From the NCBI GenBank assembly GCA_031553775.1, contig JAVBLA010000051.1:1-62261 (forward strand): a stretch of 62,261 bases of DNA, given 5' to 3'. Within the stretch, counting starts at the first letter, position 1. Each line of letters starts with the position of its first letter. The stretch comes from JAISFI01 sp031553775 (GTDB lineage: Bacteria; Bacteroidota; Bacteroidia; Bacteroidales; Azobacteroidaceae). Of the stretch, positions 50,378-59,537 are shown one piece after another. Made by a program: the position numbers and the translations under genes. The notes under the pieces were generated by a model. That model saw nothing but the letters and a program-made list of their open reading frames with translations. It searched no databases and was not told the DNA's origin.

Positions 50378-50965
50378 TTACGGTTTATTCTGGCGGATCA
50401 ACATCATAAATTCTTCCCGGGTCTTGGCCTGTTGAAAAACACCGGTAAAATCGGAAGTTACAGTAATGGAATTCTGTTTCTCCACTCCCCGCATTTGCAT
50501 GCACATATGCTGGGCTTCAATCACAACCATTACACCTAAAGGTTTCAGGGTATTTTGAATACACTCTTTGATTTGCGTAGTCAAGCGTTCCTGGATTTGC
50601 AGCCTGCGGGAAAAAACATCTACTACCCGGGGAATCTTGCTCAATCCGGTTACATACTGGTTCGGGATATATGCAATATGAGCTTTACCGAAAAAAGGAA
50701 GCATGTGATGTTCGCACAAAGAAAAGAAATCAATATCTTTCACCACCACCATTTGCTTGTAATCTTCTTGAAATACAGCCGATTTCAATATTTTCTCCGG
50801 ATCCTGATGATAGCCTTTGGTCAGGAACATCATTGCTTTGGCTACCCGCTCCGGCGTTCTCAACAAACCTTCCCTTCCGGAATCCTCACCCAGCAAACCG
50901 AGGATTTTATGATAATGAAAAGCAAGCTCTTCGCGTTGTTTGATTTCTTCAGGTGTCAGTTCCAT
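50378..50965 (-). CDS. folE: GTP cyclohydrolase I
   Basis: The 195-residue enzyme makes dihydroneopterin triphosphate, the first step of folate synthesis. Zinc ligands are visible in SLCEHHMLPFFGKAHIAYIP and in EAQHMCMQMRGVEKQNS. Downstream partner of the SPOR-protein gene, seven bases away. The pairing with convergent folK concentrates folate functions here. Confidence 0.96.
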   Translation of the reverse strand: MELTPEEIKQREELAFHYHKILGLLGEDSGREGLLRTPERVAKAMMFLTKGYHQDPEKILKSAVFQEDYKQMVVVKDIDFFSLCEHHMLPFFGKAHIAYIPNQYVTGLSKIPRVVDVFSRRLQIQERLTTQIKECIQNTLKPLGVMVVIEAQHMCMQMRGVEKQNSITVTSDFTGVFQQAKTREEFMMLIRQNKP

Positions 50966-50972
50966 CTTTCAT

Positions 50973-51431
50973 TTATTTATCTACAGAAACTCTAACCTCA
51001 TCTTTTACAATGTAGGATTCTTTTTTTAAAGCAGGGAGATCTTGTGTAATTTGCTTCATCAGGAGAAAGGCTTCTTCACGGGAACGGAAATCTCCCACCC
51101 GGAGCCTCCAGTAAGGAGCATTGTACATCACATAAGTAGGAACATCAGGAAACATCTCGTTGATCAGCTCCTGTTTTTTCAATGCTTCCGCTTTAGATGT
51201 ACGTTGTTCGTTTCCTGCAAAGACCTGTACCCGGAATCCGGATACTTTAATATACTCTTCCAAAAATGCCGATGCACTTTTCCTGCCGATCAACTGATTA
51301 ATCTCCGGAGATGCATTGACCCGGATAACTCCTGCTGAAGGGACATCCCGTTGCAACTCATCGATAATTGTCTGGGCAGACAGGGAAACTGCAAAAAAAG
51401 TAGAAAGAAAGAAGAAGAAAATACGCTTCAT
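50973..51431 (-). CDS. SPOR-domain secreted protein
   Basis: A 152-residue protein with a signal peptide (FFFLSTFFAVSLSAQ) and a C-terminal SPOR domain (about 70-150: GFRVQVFAGNEQRTSKAEALKKQELINEMFPDVPTYVMYNAPYWRLRVGDFRSREEAFLLMKQI). SPOR domains bind denuded peptidoglycan at the septum, suggesting an envelope or division function. The gene follows tpiA on the minus strand after a terminator. Confidence 0.88.
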   Translation of the reverse strand: MKRIFFFFLSTFFAVSLSAQTIIDELQRDVPSAGVIRVNASPEINQLIGRKSASAFLEEYIKVSGFRVQVFAGNEQRTSKAEALKKQELINEMFPDVPTYVMYNAPYWRLRVGDFRSREEAFLLMKQITQDLPALKKESYIVKDEVRVSVDK

Positions 51432-51494
51432 GGGTAATTGACAATTGAAAATTGAAAATTGAAAATTAATATATTATAGCGTGAAAAGAGTTAC

Positions 51495-51548
51495 TAAAAA
51501 GAAGGTGTGTCAAAATAAGAAGGATAATTTTCTATTTTGGCACACCTT
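51495..51548 (-). terminator. Terminator after tpiA
   Basis: AAGGTGTG (51502-51509) plus CAAAATA pair with TATTTTG and CACACCTT (51541-51548), and a T-tract follows on the minus strand. Between it and 51431 lies a TTGAAAA heptamer run (51434-51466). Confidence 0.85.
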
Positions 51549-51560
51549 TATTTATGTTTA

Positions 51561-52316
51561 TTAAAAAGCTTCTATAATCGGCATAAACTTATCTACCCCA
51601 AGAGAAGCACCTCCGATCAATCCGCCGTCGACATCCGGATTAGCAAAAAGTTCCTGGGCATTGGCTGCATTGCAACTTCCTCCGTATAAGATCGAAGTAT
51701 CGTCTGCTACTGCTTTACCGTATTTTTCTGCCAATACATTCCTGATAAATGCATGCATTTCCTGTGCCTGGTCGGATGTTGCAGTTTTTCCCGTACCAAT
51801 AGCCCATACCGGTTCGTAAGCCAATACGATCTTTCCAAATTCAGCAGCGGAAAGGTCAAACAAAGCACCTTCTATCTGGGATTTCACCACTTCGAAATGC
51901 TGGCCGGCTTCTCTTTCCGACAAAACTTCTCCGATACAGAAAATAGGAGTCAGCCCGTTAGACAGCGCCAATAATACTTTTTGTTTTAGAATAGCATCTG
52001 TTTCACCATAATATGCCCGGCGTTCCGAGTGTCCAAGGATTACATATTTGGCTCCTGTGGAGGCTACCATCGCAGCTGAAACCTCGCCTGTATAAGCGCC
52101 GGATACTTTATCCGCACAGTTTTGAGCAGCAACGGCAACGATGTTGGTATCTATGGAAGAAGCCACGGTAGCTAAATGAATAAACGGTGTACCGATGACT
52201 ACATCACAATTCACCGCTTTTCCTTTCAATGCTTTTTCCAGATCTTTTGCCAACTTCACCCATACTTCAAGGGTATTGTTCATTTTCCAGTTACCTGCTA
52301 CAATATTCTTTCTCAT
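51561..52316 (-). CDS. tpiA: Triose-phosphate isomerase
   Basis: The 251-residue glycolytic enzyme has the catalytic Lys in NWKMNNT, His in ILGHSERRAYYGE and Glu in LAYEPVWAIGTGKTAT, with phosphate loops ILYGGSCNAAN and GGLIGGASLG. It follows the BT_3928-like gene by 33 bases on the minus strand, so it is likely in one transcript with it. Confidence 0.97.
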   Translation of the reverse strand: MRKNIVAGNWKMNNTLEVWVKLAKDLEKALKGKAVNCDVVIGTPFIHLATVASSIDTNIVAVAAQNCADKVSGAYTGEVSAAMVASTGAKYVILGHSERRAYYGETDAILKQKVLLALSNGLTPIFCIGEVLSEREAGQHFEVVKSQIEGALFDLSAAEFGKIVLAYEPVWAIGTGKTATSDQAQEMHAFIRNVLAEKYGKAVADDTSILYGGSCNAANAQELFANPDVDGGLIGGASLGVDKFMPIIEAF

Positions 52317-52349
52317 TGCTGTTTAATATTTAAATATTTAATACTGATA

Positions 52350-53615
52350 TTAATCTTTTGTTTGTTTTTGGATTTTTCTTGATTTCGTATCTGCCAGGTA
52401 CAATAACAATAAGGGAATCAGAAAGCACAGGGAAACCAGCAAAAGTTCGTTGGCATCGTTGTCATGAGCTATCTGGCCCAAGGGTAACTGGTCCAACGGC
52501 ATTCCCAAATCGCCGGCTTCCGGTATATTATTATTATGCCACTTGTTATAGACGGTACCTTCTTTCAGTAATAACAAACCCGGATTTGAACGAATAATCG
52601 TTTTTAAAGTAGTTTCATCTGTAGTACAAACCGGATAATCGGCTCCGGTATTCCCAGTCCATTCGGCTATGGCTTCCGGAGTAGAAGCGCAAAGGCAATA
52701 GAATTTATACCCGTTTTGCTGTGCATAATCGTATATTTCGTTGATCCTGTCTACATTCGACTCTTCTGCTTTTTCCAGTTTAGGAGATATCAGAAGGAAT
52801 GTATAACCCGGATCCTGCAATATATCTTCCGTAATATCGATTTCATCGGCAGTCACCACAGTAAAATCATGTATCGGCGGTTGATATCCTTTGATTACCG
52901 TATTTTTTGCATCGACAAAAACCCAGGCAGAGTCGTTCAGCGGAGCATTATCCACTGTAAATTCTTTTTGAACCCCCTCTTTCTCATAAATAAACGTAGT
53001 AATATCTTTATCGGCAGGTTTTCCCTCCGGGATAACCATACCTTCGGGGATATTGGCCCCGATCTTGTAGGGGCGGAAATCTAATATAGGAAGATTCTGC
53101 CAGCAATAAAAAGAAATCAAAAGAGAAAAGAGATAGGTGAACACTCCCACCAGCCAGTTCATTTTATAAGAGAAAATGGAATACATTTTTTTATACCACA
53201 GGAATAAAACAATGGCTGCTGCCAGCAACACTATATTTTTATAAAATGTCTGCCAATTGGTAATTACCCAGGCATCGCCGAAACATCCGCAATCGGAAAC
53301 CGGATTTGCAAGGGCAAGATAAAAAGTAAGAAGCGTCATAAAGCTCATAAAAAGCAATACAAGGATCGTAGTCAACCGCCGGTATATCGCCAGCAATATG
53401 CACACACCCAATGCGAATTCAAGTGCAGAAAGGCCGAAAGACATCGGCAAGGCCAGTACTTTCAGAAAATCCATACCAAAAGCAGTAAAATAATCCTGGA
53501 ATTTATAGGCGCTTCCAAGGGGATCTACCGCTTTCACAAAACCTGAGAAAATAAAAACAACGCCAATCAGTATCCGGCTAACTTCTACAGCTATTTTTTT
53601 TACTTTTTCTTCCAT
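52350..53615 (-). CDS. BT_3928-family membrane protein (DoxX/MauE-like N-terminus)
   Basis: The 421-residue protein has a DoxX/MauE-like four-helix N-terminal domain (about 8-150: ILIGVVFIFSGFVKAVDPLGSAYKFQDYF, LEFALGVCILLAIY, with a conserved SDCGCFGDA Cys pair), a soluble region (about 175-395) with thioredoxin-like strands (TFLLISPKLEKAEE, YKFYCLCASTPEAIAEW), and a last helix (LLLVSLCFLIPLLLLYLAD). Redox or thiol handling in the periplasm is plausible from the Cys pair. Located directly after the DUF1599 gene, as is usual for this cluster in Bacteroidota. Confidence 0.85.
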   Translation of the reverse strand: MEEKVKKIAVEVSRILIGVVFIFSGFVKAVDPLGSAYKFQDYFTAFGMDFLKVLALPMSFGLSALEFALGVCILLAIYRRLTTILVLLFMSFMTLLTFYLALANPVSDCGCFGDAWVITNWQTFYKNIVLLAAAIVLFLWYKKMYSIFSYKMNWLVGVFTYLFSLLISFYCWQNLPILDFRPYKIGANIPEGMVIPEGKPADKDITTFIYEKEGVQKEFTVDNAPLNDSAWVFVDAKNTVIKGYQPPIHDFTVVTADEIDITEDILQDPGYTFLLISPKLEKAEESNVDRINEIYDYAQQNGYKFYCLCASTPEAIAEWTGNTGADYPVCTTDETTLKTIIRSNPGLLLLKEGTVYNKWHNNNIPEAGDLGMPLDQLPLGQIAHDNDANELLLVSLCFLIPLLLLYLADTKSRKIQKQTKD

Positions 53616-53627
53616 ATTTTTATCAGA

Positions 53628-54167
53628 TTATTCTCCGTATTCCAATTTAATCAAGCCGAACAAGGCATAGTTAATCATATCCATGTAATTGGCATCAACA
53701 CCTTCGGAAACAATTGTCTGGCCGTTATTTGTTTCGATTTGTTTGGTACGGTAGATTTTCGTTAAAATCAAATCGGTATAAGAACTGATACGCATACTCC
53801 TCCATGCTTCATCATAATCATGATTTTTTGCATACATCAACTCTTTGGAAATTGTGATATATTTATCATACAGGCTCAAAGCCTCCTCACCGGAAATATC
53901 GGTAGTATCCGAAAAATTCTTTTCCAACTGAATCAGCCCTACAACACCATAATTGACAATACCGATGAACTCCGGTTTGATTCCTTCATCGATCAGGCTG
54001 GTTCCTTTGAGTTCCAGGCTGCGGATCCGGTTAGCCTTGATATAAATCTGATCGGTAACAGAACTGGGGCGCATAATACGCCAGGAAGGTCCGTAATCTT
54101 TTAATTTTTTCTCAAAAATATCGCGACAGATGGCGATTACATGATCAAACTGTTCTTTGGTGTTCAT
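53628..54167 (-). CDS. DUF1599 protein with two copies of the domain
   Basis: The start at 54167 (MNTKEQFDHVIAICRDIFEKK) is preferred over one 11 codons upstream in repeat-like sequence. The 179-residue protein contains two tandem units: DYGPSWRIMRPSSVTDQIYIKANRIRSLE (first half) and DYDEAWRSMRISSYTDLILTKIYRTKQIE (second half), each followed by GIVNYGVVGLIQLE or DMINYALFGLIKLE. DUF1599 is proposed to act in nucleotide modification; the function is not established. Twelve bases before the BT_3928-like gene. Confidence 0.88.
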   Translation of the reverse strand: MNTKEQFDHVIAICRDIFEKKLKDYGPSWRIMRPSSVTDQIYIKANRIRSLELKGTSLIDEGIKPEFIGIVNYGVVGLIQLEKNFSDTTDISGEEALSLYDKYITISKELMYAKNHDYDEAWRSMRISSYTDLILTKIYRTKQIETNNGQTIVSEGVDANYMDMINYALFGLIKLEYGE

Positions 54168-54221
54168 ACCTTCATTGAATAGGAAGACAAAGGTAAGCAT
54201 TTTTTGGGAACTAAAAACTAA

Positions 54222-54282
54222 AAACCCAAAAACTAAAAGTGTTTATCTGTGGATAACAGACATTTTTTTAGCTTTTGGGTTT
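54222..54282 (-). terminator. Hairpin between the M23 peptidase and DUF1599 genes
   Basis: AAACCCAAAA (54222-54231) with CTAAAA pairs with TTTTTAGCTTTTGGGTTT (to 54282) around a loop containing TCTGT-GGATA-ACAGA. A-rich sequence on its left gives T-rich RNA on the minus strand. Confidence 0.6.
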
Positions 54283-54303
54283 CCAGCCTCCGGCGTTGAT
54301 TTC

Positions 54304-55281
54304 TTACGAACAGCGCAGAGAACGTCCCGCACGAATAGTCGTTTTCGGGGAGATATTATTTAACTTACACAATTGTGATATTGATAAACCATGCTTACGG
54401 GCTATAGTACTTAAAGTTTCACCCTGTTTAATGCGGTGATAGGTAATTTTAGCGGTTCCCTTGCCGGTGTATTTATTAACAGGTGTTTTCGTTTTATTGA
54501 ACACGTATACATCTTCCTGCATAACTTTATTGTGGAAATCGAACATTTCGGCCGGATTGATTGCTTCACCGAAAAACCGGGTTTCGAAATGCAAGTGGGA
54601 ACCGGTAGAACGTCCTGTATTACCTCCCAAAGCAATTGCTTGTCCCATTTTCACATTTTGTTCTTCTTCCACCAGGAATTTAGAAAGGTGTCCGTAAACC
54701 GTTTCCAACCCGTTGGGATGTCTCAATACCAGATAATAGCCATATCCTCTTCTTTCATAATTCTGTATCCTGACTTTTCCGTCACATACCGCACGGATGG
54801 TATCACCTACCTGTACTTTCAGGTCAATTCCTCTGTGCATACGGCGTTTACGGGGACCGAAAGGAGAAGTGATACGAATACTCTCATCATCGATCGGCAT
54901 CACTACCGATGTCAGATCAATCGCAAAAGAATCCGGCATAGCCAGGCTGGAATAAGGATTCACGTATTTGTTATTCCAGGTTTGATACAGGTCGTCGGCC
55001 GGGAATCCTTCCTCATCCAGTTCCTGTTCAAACATCAGGGAATCGATCACATGGATTTCTCTTTTAATGGGGGTACTTTCAGCAAAAAGCAACCGGGGCT
55101 TTTGGATAACGGCCTCGCTAGTGCTTACTTTTTCAGCAACCAAAGGCTTGGCTTTATTTGCAGGTGCATTATTTTTTTCATTAACAGGAGAAACAGCGAA
55201 GGTGTTGGTTGAAGAAGCAAGTAGCATCAATAAAACCATTGCTGTAATGGCATGGATGCTGTTTTTAAAAAAATCTCTCAT
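54304..55281 (-). CDS. M23-family peptidoglycan endopeptidase with LysM domain
   Basis: I choose the Met at 55281 (MRDFFKNSIHAITAMVLLMLL, a signal peptide); an earlier Met overlaps ndk. The 325-residue protein has an M23 domain (about 140-240) with zinc-site motifs HRGIDLKV, YGHLSKF and GSHLHFE, and a C-terminal LysM domain (about 280-325: YHRIKQGETLSTIARKHGLSISQLCKLNNI). It probably trims cell-wall cross-links in the periplasm. Confidence 0.92.
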   Translation of the reverse strand: MRDFFKNSIHAITAMVLLMLLASSTNTFAVSPVNEKNNAPANKAKPLVAEKVSTSEAVIQKPRLLFAESTPIKREIHVIDSLMFEQELDEEGFPADDLYQTWNNKYVNPYSSLAMPDSFAIDLTSVVMPIDDESIRITSPFGPRKRRMHRGIDLKVQVGDTIRAVCDGKVRIQNYERRGYGYYLVLRHPNGLETVYGHLSKFLVEEEQNVKMGQAIALGGNTGRSTGSHLHFETRFFGEAINPAEMFDFHNKVMQEDVYVFNKTKTPVNKYTGKGTAKITYHRIKQGETLSTIARKHGLSISQLCKLNNISPKTTIRAGRSLRCS

Positions 55282-55297
55282 TGGTTTATTGTCAATT

Positions 55298-55759
55298 TTA
55301 AATCTCATCAGATGCATAAATGTTAGCGATTAAACTTTGTTCATAGTTAAAAATTTCATCCGGTTTAAAAAACCGTTTCAATTCTATAGCAGCAGTTTCC
55401 AGCGAATCAGACGCATGTACAATATTTTCCTGCGTACTGATGCTGTAATCTCCGCGGATCGTACCGGCCACGGCATTCCTTCCGTTGGTAGCACCGGTCA
55501 GGTCACGCACAACCCTTACCGCTTCCAGTCCCTGCCAACAACAGACAATTACAGGACAACGGCGCATACCATCTTTTACCCTTTGAAAAAACGGCCTGCC
55601 GGATAAATGTGCATAATGTTCACTCAGGATTTCATCAGTGAGCCACACCATTTTCATACCTACTAACGACAATCCTTTCCGCTCGAAACGGTTAATAATC
55701 TCACCGATCAAGCCTCTTTGAATTGTGCAGGGTTTCAGAATAACAAGTGTTTGCTCCAT
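55298..55759 (-). CDS. ndk: Nucleoside diphosphate kinase
   Basis: A 153-residue kinase balancing NTP pools. The signature active site is NIVHASDS with catalytic His; LVILKPCTIQRGLIGEI, HYAHLSGRPFF and GTIRGDYS are also typical. It has ATP-site Lys in ILKPCT. Followed by the M23 gene after 16 bases. The gap 55760-55965 has no gene and no clear promoter match. Confidence 0.96.
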   Translation of the reverse strand: MEQTLVILKPCTIQRGLIGEIINRFERKGLSLVGMKMVWLTDEILSEHYAHLSGRPFFQRVKDGMRRCPVIVCCWQGLEAVRVVRDLTGATNGRNAVAGTIRGDYSISTQENIVHASDSLETAAIELKRFFKPDEIFNYEQSLIANIYASDEI

Positions 55760-55965
55760 ACCTTATAAAATAGTAATCAGATTTTTTAAAAAAACGAAAA
55801 GCATTTTATTTTGAACATTCAAAGAAAGCTTTTTTGGAAGAGAGTTCAAAAAAAAAGGAGTTAAAAAAATGACGACTTTCTAAAACTACATTAAAAACAT
55901 ATTGTAAATCGCTGAATATTAGTAATATACAAAAAACATGTTTTACAACATAAAAATCACCATTT

Positions 55966-57243
55966 TTATTCCTTTTCGGAGATTTTAACTAATATTTTAT
56001 CGATTCTCTGGCCATCCATATCTGCAATTTCAAAGGAAAATTGCTTCCAATGAAAGTGTTCTCCCACATGAGGAATATGCTCCAGTTGCTGTAATACGAA
56101 ACCGGCCAGCGTATCTATTTTTTCAGTTTGGTCCTCCCATTCATTTACCGCATCGAAATAGTTCAGGAAATCATAAAATGCCATTTGAGCATCTACCCAG
56201 AACGAGCCGTCTTCCCGTTCTGTCACTTCCATTTCTTCACCGTCGTCGAGTTCCGGCATATCACCCACAATAGCTTCAAAAACATCTTTCAGGGTTACCA
56301 TTCCCTGGATAGTCCCGTATTCATCTACAATAAAACAAGTATGTATTCCTTTTATCTTAAAAAGTTCCATCACCTGATAGGCCGAATTATTTTCAGGTAC
56401 AAAAAGAGCATGCCTGCACAGGTCTTTCAGGCCGGCTTCCGGTGATGCAGTAAAAATATCTTTGGTTCTGATTACACCTTTGACCCGGTCTATATTCCCG
56501 TCGCACACAGGAAAAACGGAATGAGGATGTTGCCTGATAAAATCTTTCGCTTCCTTCATATCCATTTTAATATCCAGACTATGAATATCGCTGCGGTGTG
56601 TCATCAGGGAAGTAATATTTCTGTCACCCAAATGAAAAACGCGTTCGATGATCTCCTGTTCCGCATACTCTATTTCTCCATGCTCAGCGCTGTCACTGAT
56701 AATGGCTTTAATTTCTTCTTCCGAGGCTGTATTTTCTACAGACTTGATACCCAATAGTTTAACAATAGATTGAGTTGAAACAGAAAGGAACCATATAAAC
56801 GGATAAGTTATTTTCGCCAATAAATCCATCAGGGGTGTCAGGCGTTGCGCTATTTTTTCCGGTTGTGTCATACCGATTTTTTTAGGCACCAATTCTCCGA
56901 ATACCAGGGTAAAATAGGTGACCACAGTTACAATCAGGATTGTTGACAAAGGACTGGCAAACCGGAAAGTAAAAGGATATTGGCGGAAAAATTCCGTCAG
57001 GTCCCGCTGGATGCTTTCTCCGGAAAAAATACCGGTAAGAATTCCCATCAGGGTAACACCGATTTGTATGGTCGACAGGAATTTTTCAGGATGATTAAGG
57101 ACTTTTAGTGTTCTCCTGGCAGATTTGCTACCTTTGTTGGCTTGCGCCTCCAGTTTGGTTTTCCGGGAGGAAACCATAGCCATTTCCGCCAATGAAAAAA
57201 AGCCATTGAGCAGGATCAGGCCCAGAATAATCAATATTTCCAT
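55966..57243 (-). CDS. CNNM/CorC-type hemolysin-family membrane protein
   Basis: The 425-residue protein has a DUF21/CNNM membrane domain (about 1-185; helices LGLILLNGFFSLAEMAM, TIQIGVTLMGILTGIFSG, TILIVTVVTYFTLVFGEL), a CBS pair (about 205-330: MTHRSDIHSLDIKMDM, VKGVIRTKDIF, GIHTCFIVDEYGTIQGMVTLKDVFEAIVGD), and a CorC_HlyC domain (about 345-425). Homologues act in magnesium or cobalt efflux or, in gliding species (GldE), lipoprotein assembly. Its own consensus promoter lies just upstream. Confidence 0.9.
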   Translation of the reverse strand: MEILIILGLILLNGFFSLAEMAMVSSRKTKLEAQANKGSKSARRTLKVLNHPEKFLSTIQIGVTLMGILTGIFSGESIQRDLTEFFRQYPFTFRFASPLSTILIVTVVTYFTLVFGELVPKKIGMTQPEKIAQRLTPLMDLLAKITYPFIWFLSVSTQSIVKLLGIKSVENTASEEEIKAIISDSAEHGEIEYAEQEIIERVFHLGDRNITSLMTHRSDIHSLDIKMDMKEAKDFIRQHPHSVFPVCDGNIDRVKGVIRTKDIFTASPEAGLKDLCRHALFVPENNSAYQVMELFKIKGIHTCFIVDEYGTIQGMVTLKDVFEAIVGDMPELDDGEEMEVTEREDGSFWVDAQMAFYDFLNYFDAVNEWEDQTEKIDTLAGFVLQQLEHIPHVGEHFHWKQFSFEIADMDGQRIDKILVKISEKE

Positions 57244-57266
57244 AGAAGTAATTTACACGATAGGTG

Positions 57267-57298
57267 CAAATATAAAGATTCCTTGTGAAATATACAAA
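57267..57298 (-). promoter_or_regulatory. Consensus promoter of the CNNM-family gene
   Basis: Minus-strand TTTG (57298-57295), 20 bases, TATATTTG (57274-57267): an exact consensus match 23 bases before the start codon. Confidence 0.78.
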
Positions 57299-57305
57299 CC
57301 GGTTA

Positions 57306-59402
57306 TCAACTGATCATAAACCAGTTCATTTGTTCCTGTGCCCTTTTCTTGAGTTGCTGCACAAATATCTGATGTTGCGGTTTTTCAAGCAAAGGATCGT
57401 CGTCAAGGATTTCACGGGCCAGATCGCGGGCAAAAGTCAGAATCTGCCCATCCCGGGTTATATCGGCTATTTTCAGATTAAAGGCCGTTCCACTTTGAAG
57501 GGTACCGTCGATATCGCCCGGACCCCGCAATTTCAGGTCTTCTTCCGCAATAATAAAACCATCGTTTGTTTCGGTCATGATTTCCAAACGCCGCCGGGTA
57601 TTTTCCGCCAGTTCGTAAGGAGTAAGTAAAATACAAAATGACTGGTCGGCTCCCCTCCCTACCCTTCCCCGGAGCTGATGTAGCTGGGAAAGTCCGAATC
57701 TTTCGGCGCTTTCGATAATCATTACCGAAGCGTTGGGCACATTCACACCCACTTCAATCACAGTCGTCGCCACCATGATCTGAGCCTCCCCGGTGACAAA
57801 GCGCTGCATTTCCGCCTCTTTTTCCGCAGGTTTCATCTTACCATGTACCATACTGACAGTATACTCCGGAAAAATTTCCTTCGTATTTTCATAGCCTTCC
57901 GTGAGGTTCTTGAAATCGAGGCTTTCGCTTTCTTCTATCAAAGGATAAACAATATATACCTGTCGCCCCTGCCTGAGTTGGTTCCGTACAGAGTCGTACA
58001 AAGCCGTCCGTTTGGCGCTGTACATGTGAATGGTTTTCACAGGTTTTCGGCCGGGAGGAAGTTCGTCGATCACAGAGACTTCCAAATCTCCGTATAAAGT
58101 CATTGCCAGTGTACGCGGAATAGGCGTAGCAGTCATCACCAGCACATGAGGCGGTGTTGTATTTTTACTCCACATCCGGGCACGTTGGGCTACTCCGAAA
58201 CGGTGCTGTTCATCTATCACCACTAAACCCAGGTTTTTAAATTCCACCCAGGGTTCCAACAAGGCATGTGTACCTATGATTATTTGAACCCGTCCTTCTT
58301 TCAGGTCCGGAAGAATTTGTTCACGGATTTTCTTTTTAGTGGAACCTGTCAGTAATTCCACACGGATATCCAACCCGAAAAGTAATTCCCTGATCGTATC
58401 GTAATGCTGGGATACCAGGATTTCCGTGGGAGCCATCAAAGCAGCCTGATAACCGTTATCCAGTGCAATCAGCATAGACATCAGGGCTACCAGTGTTTTT
58501 CCACTTCCTACATCACCCTGCAACAAACGGTTCATTTGCAAGCCTTTTGCCGTATCCTGCCTGATTTCCCGGATGACTTTCTTCTGGGCATTCGTCAACT
58601 CGAACGGAAGATTCCGGTGATAAAAAGTATTGAAGTAATCGCCTACCTGTCCGAAAATAAATCCACCGTTCTTATGCTGCCGGTATTTGGTTACCCGCAG
58701 AATATTCAACTGCACGTAAAACAGTTCTTCGAATTTCAAACGGTACTGCGCATCTCTGAGTAAGGCCGGAGATTCGGGGAAATGGATATTCCGCAGAGCA
58801 GTATCCAGATCGATCAGGCGGGCGCGTGTTTTGATCTCTACAGGAAGGGTTTCGGTAATTTTCCCCTGGATCTGGCTAAAAACAGTCACAATAATTTTCT
58901 GTATCGCTTTGGAATGCAGGAAACTGTTTTTCATCTTTTCGGTAGTATTGTAATGCGCCTGTAAGCCAGCCTCCCCCTGGTTGAAATTTTCCACCGGATC
59001 TAGCTCCGGATGGGCCACATTAATCCGGTTTCCAAAAAGAGCCGGTTTCCCGAAGAGAATATATTCCTCTCCTTTTTTGTAAAGGTTCGGGATTATTTTC
59101 AAACCTTTGAACCAAACCAGTTCGATGCGTCCTGTGCCATCGTTGAACCAGGCTCTGATGCGACGGCCACTTCCGGTTCCCAATGTTTCAAACTCTTCTA
59201 TCCTTCCTTTCAACTGAATGTAAGGCATGTTTCCGTCTATCTCCCGGATAGTAAAAATACGGCTCCGGTCCACGTATTTGAAAGGAAAATAATATAGCAT
59301 ATCCTCCCAGGAATAAACCTGAATCTCTTTGTTGAGAAGTTCGGCTTTTTTGGGGCCGACGCCGGGGAGGTATTTGATATCTTGGGTGGAGATGGAAGAC
59401 AT
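57306..59402 (-). CDS. recG: ATP-dependent DNA helicase RecG
   Basis: RecG remodels stalled replication forks and Holliday junctions. The start at 59402 (MSSISTQDIKYLPGVGPKKAELL) is chosen because the upstream 19 codons are simple TTGAAAA repeat sequence. The 698-residue product has a wedge/OB domain (about 50-170), Walker A GDVGSGKTLVAL (about residue 299), DEQHRFG, TATPIPRTLAMT, and the C-terminal RGRVGRGADQSFC and RGPGDIDGTLQSG motifs. Confidence 0.96.
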   Translation of the reverse strand: MSSISTQDIKYLPGVGPKKAELLNKEIQVYSWEDMLYYFPFKYVDRSRIFTIREIDGNMPYIQLKGRIEEFETLGTGSGRRIRAWFNDGTGRIELVWFKGLKIIPNLYKKGEEYILFGKPALFGNRINVAHPELDPVENFNQGEAGLQAHYNTTEKMKNSFLHSKAIQKIIVTVFSQIQGKITETLPVEIKTRARLIDLDTALRNIHFPESPALLRDAQYRLKFEELFYVQLNILRVTKYRQHKNGGFIFGQVGDYFNTFYHRNLPFELTNAQKKVIREIRQDTAKGLQMNRLLQGDVGSGKTLVALMSMLIALDNGYQAALMAPTEILVSQHYDTIRELLFGLDIRVELLTGSTKKKIREQILPDLKEGRVQIIIGTHALLEPWVEFKNLGLVVIDEQHRFGVAQRARMWSKNTTPPHVLVMTATPIPRTLAMTLYGDLEVSVIDELPPGRKPVKTIHMYSAKRTALYDSVRNQLRQGRQVYIVYPLIEESESLDFKNLTEGYENTKEIFPEYTVSMVHGKMKPAEKEAEMQRFVTGEAQIMVATTVIEVGVNVPNASVMIIESAERFGLSQLHQLRGRVGRGADQSFCILLTPYELAENTRRRLEIMTETNDGFIIAEEDLKLRGPGDIDGTLQSGTAFNLKIADITRDGQILTFARDLAREILDDDPLLEKPQHQIFVQQLKKRAQEQMNWFMIS

Positions 59403-59403
59403 T

Positions 59404-59437
59404 TTAATTGAAAATTGAAAATTGAAAATTGAAAATT
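59404..59437. repeat. Heptamer repeat (TTGAAAA) upstream of recG
   Basis: About four tandem TTGAAAA units, with the inverse run (TTTTCAATT type) at 59512-59538 on the other side of the 135-base gap. Same family as 43840-43939 and 51434-51466. No gene in 59403-59537. Confidence 0.8.
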
Positions 59438-59537
59438 GGGGAGAAGGGAGAATTTTCATTCTCTTCTATTCTGGTTGACAATGTACATGAATATTTCATA
59501 AATAATTATCTTTTAATTTTCAATTTCTAATTTTCAA

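Noticed and set aside
54436..55212. 258-codon forward ORF
   Set aside because: Entirely antisense to the M23 peptidase gene, with no domain or promoter of its own.
59403..59459. 19-residue N-terminal extension of RecG
   Set aside because: It is encoded by TTGAAAA repeat sequence; the conserved protein begins at the Met at 59402.
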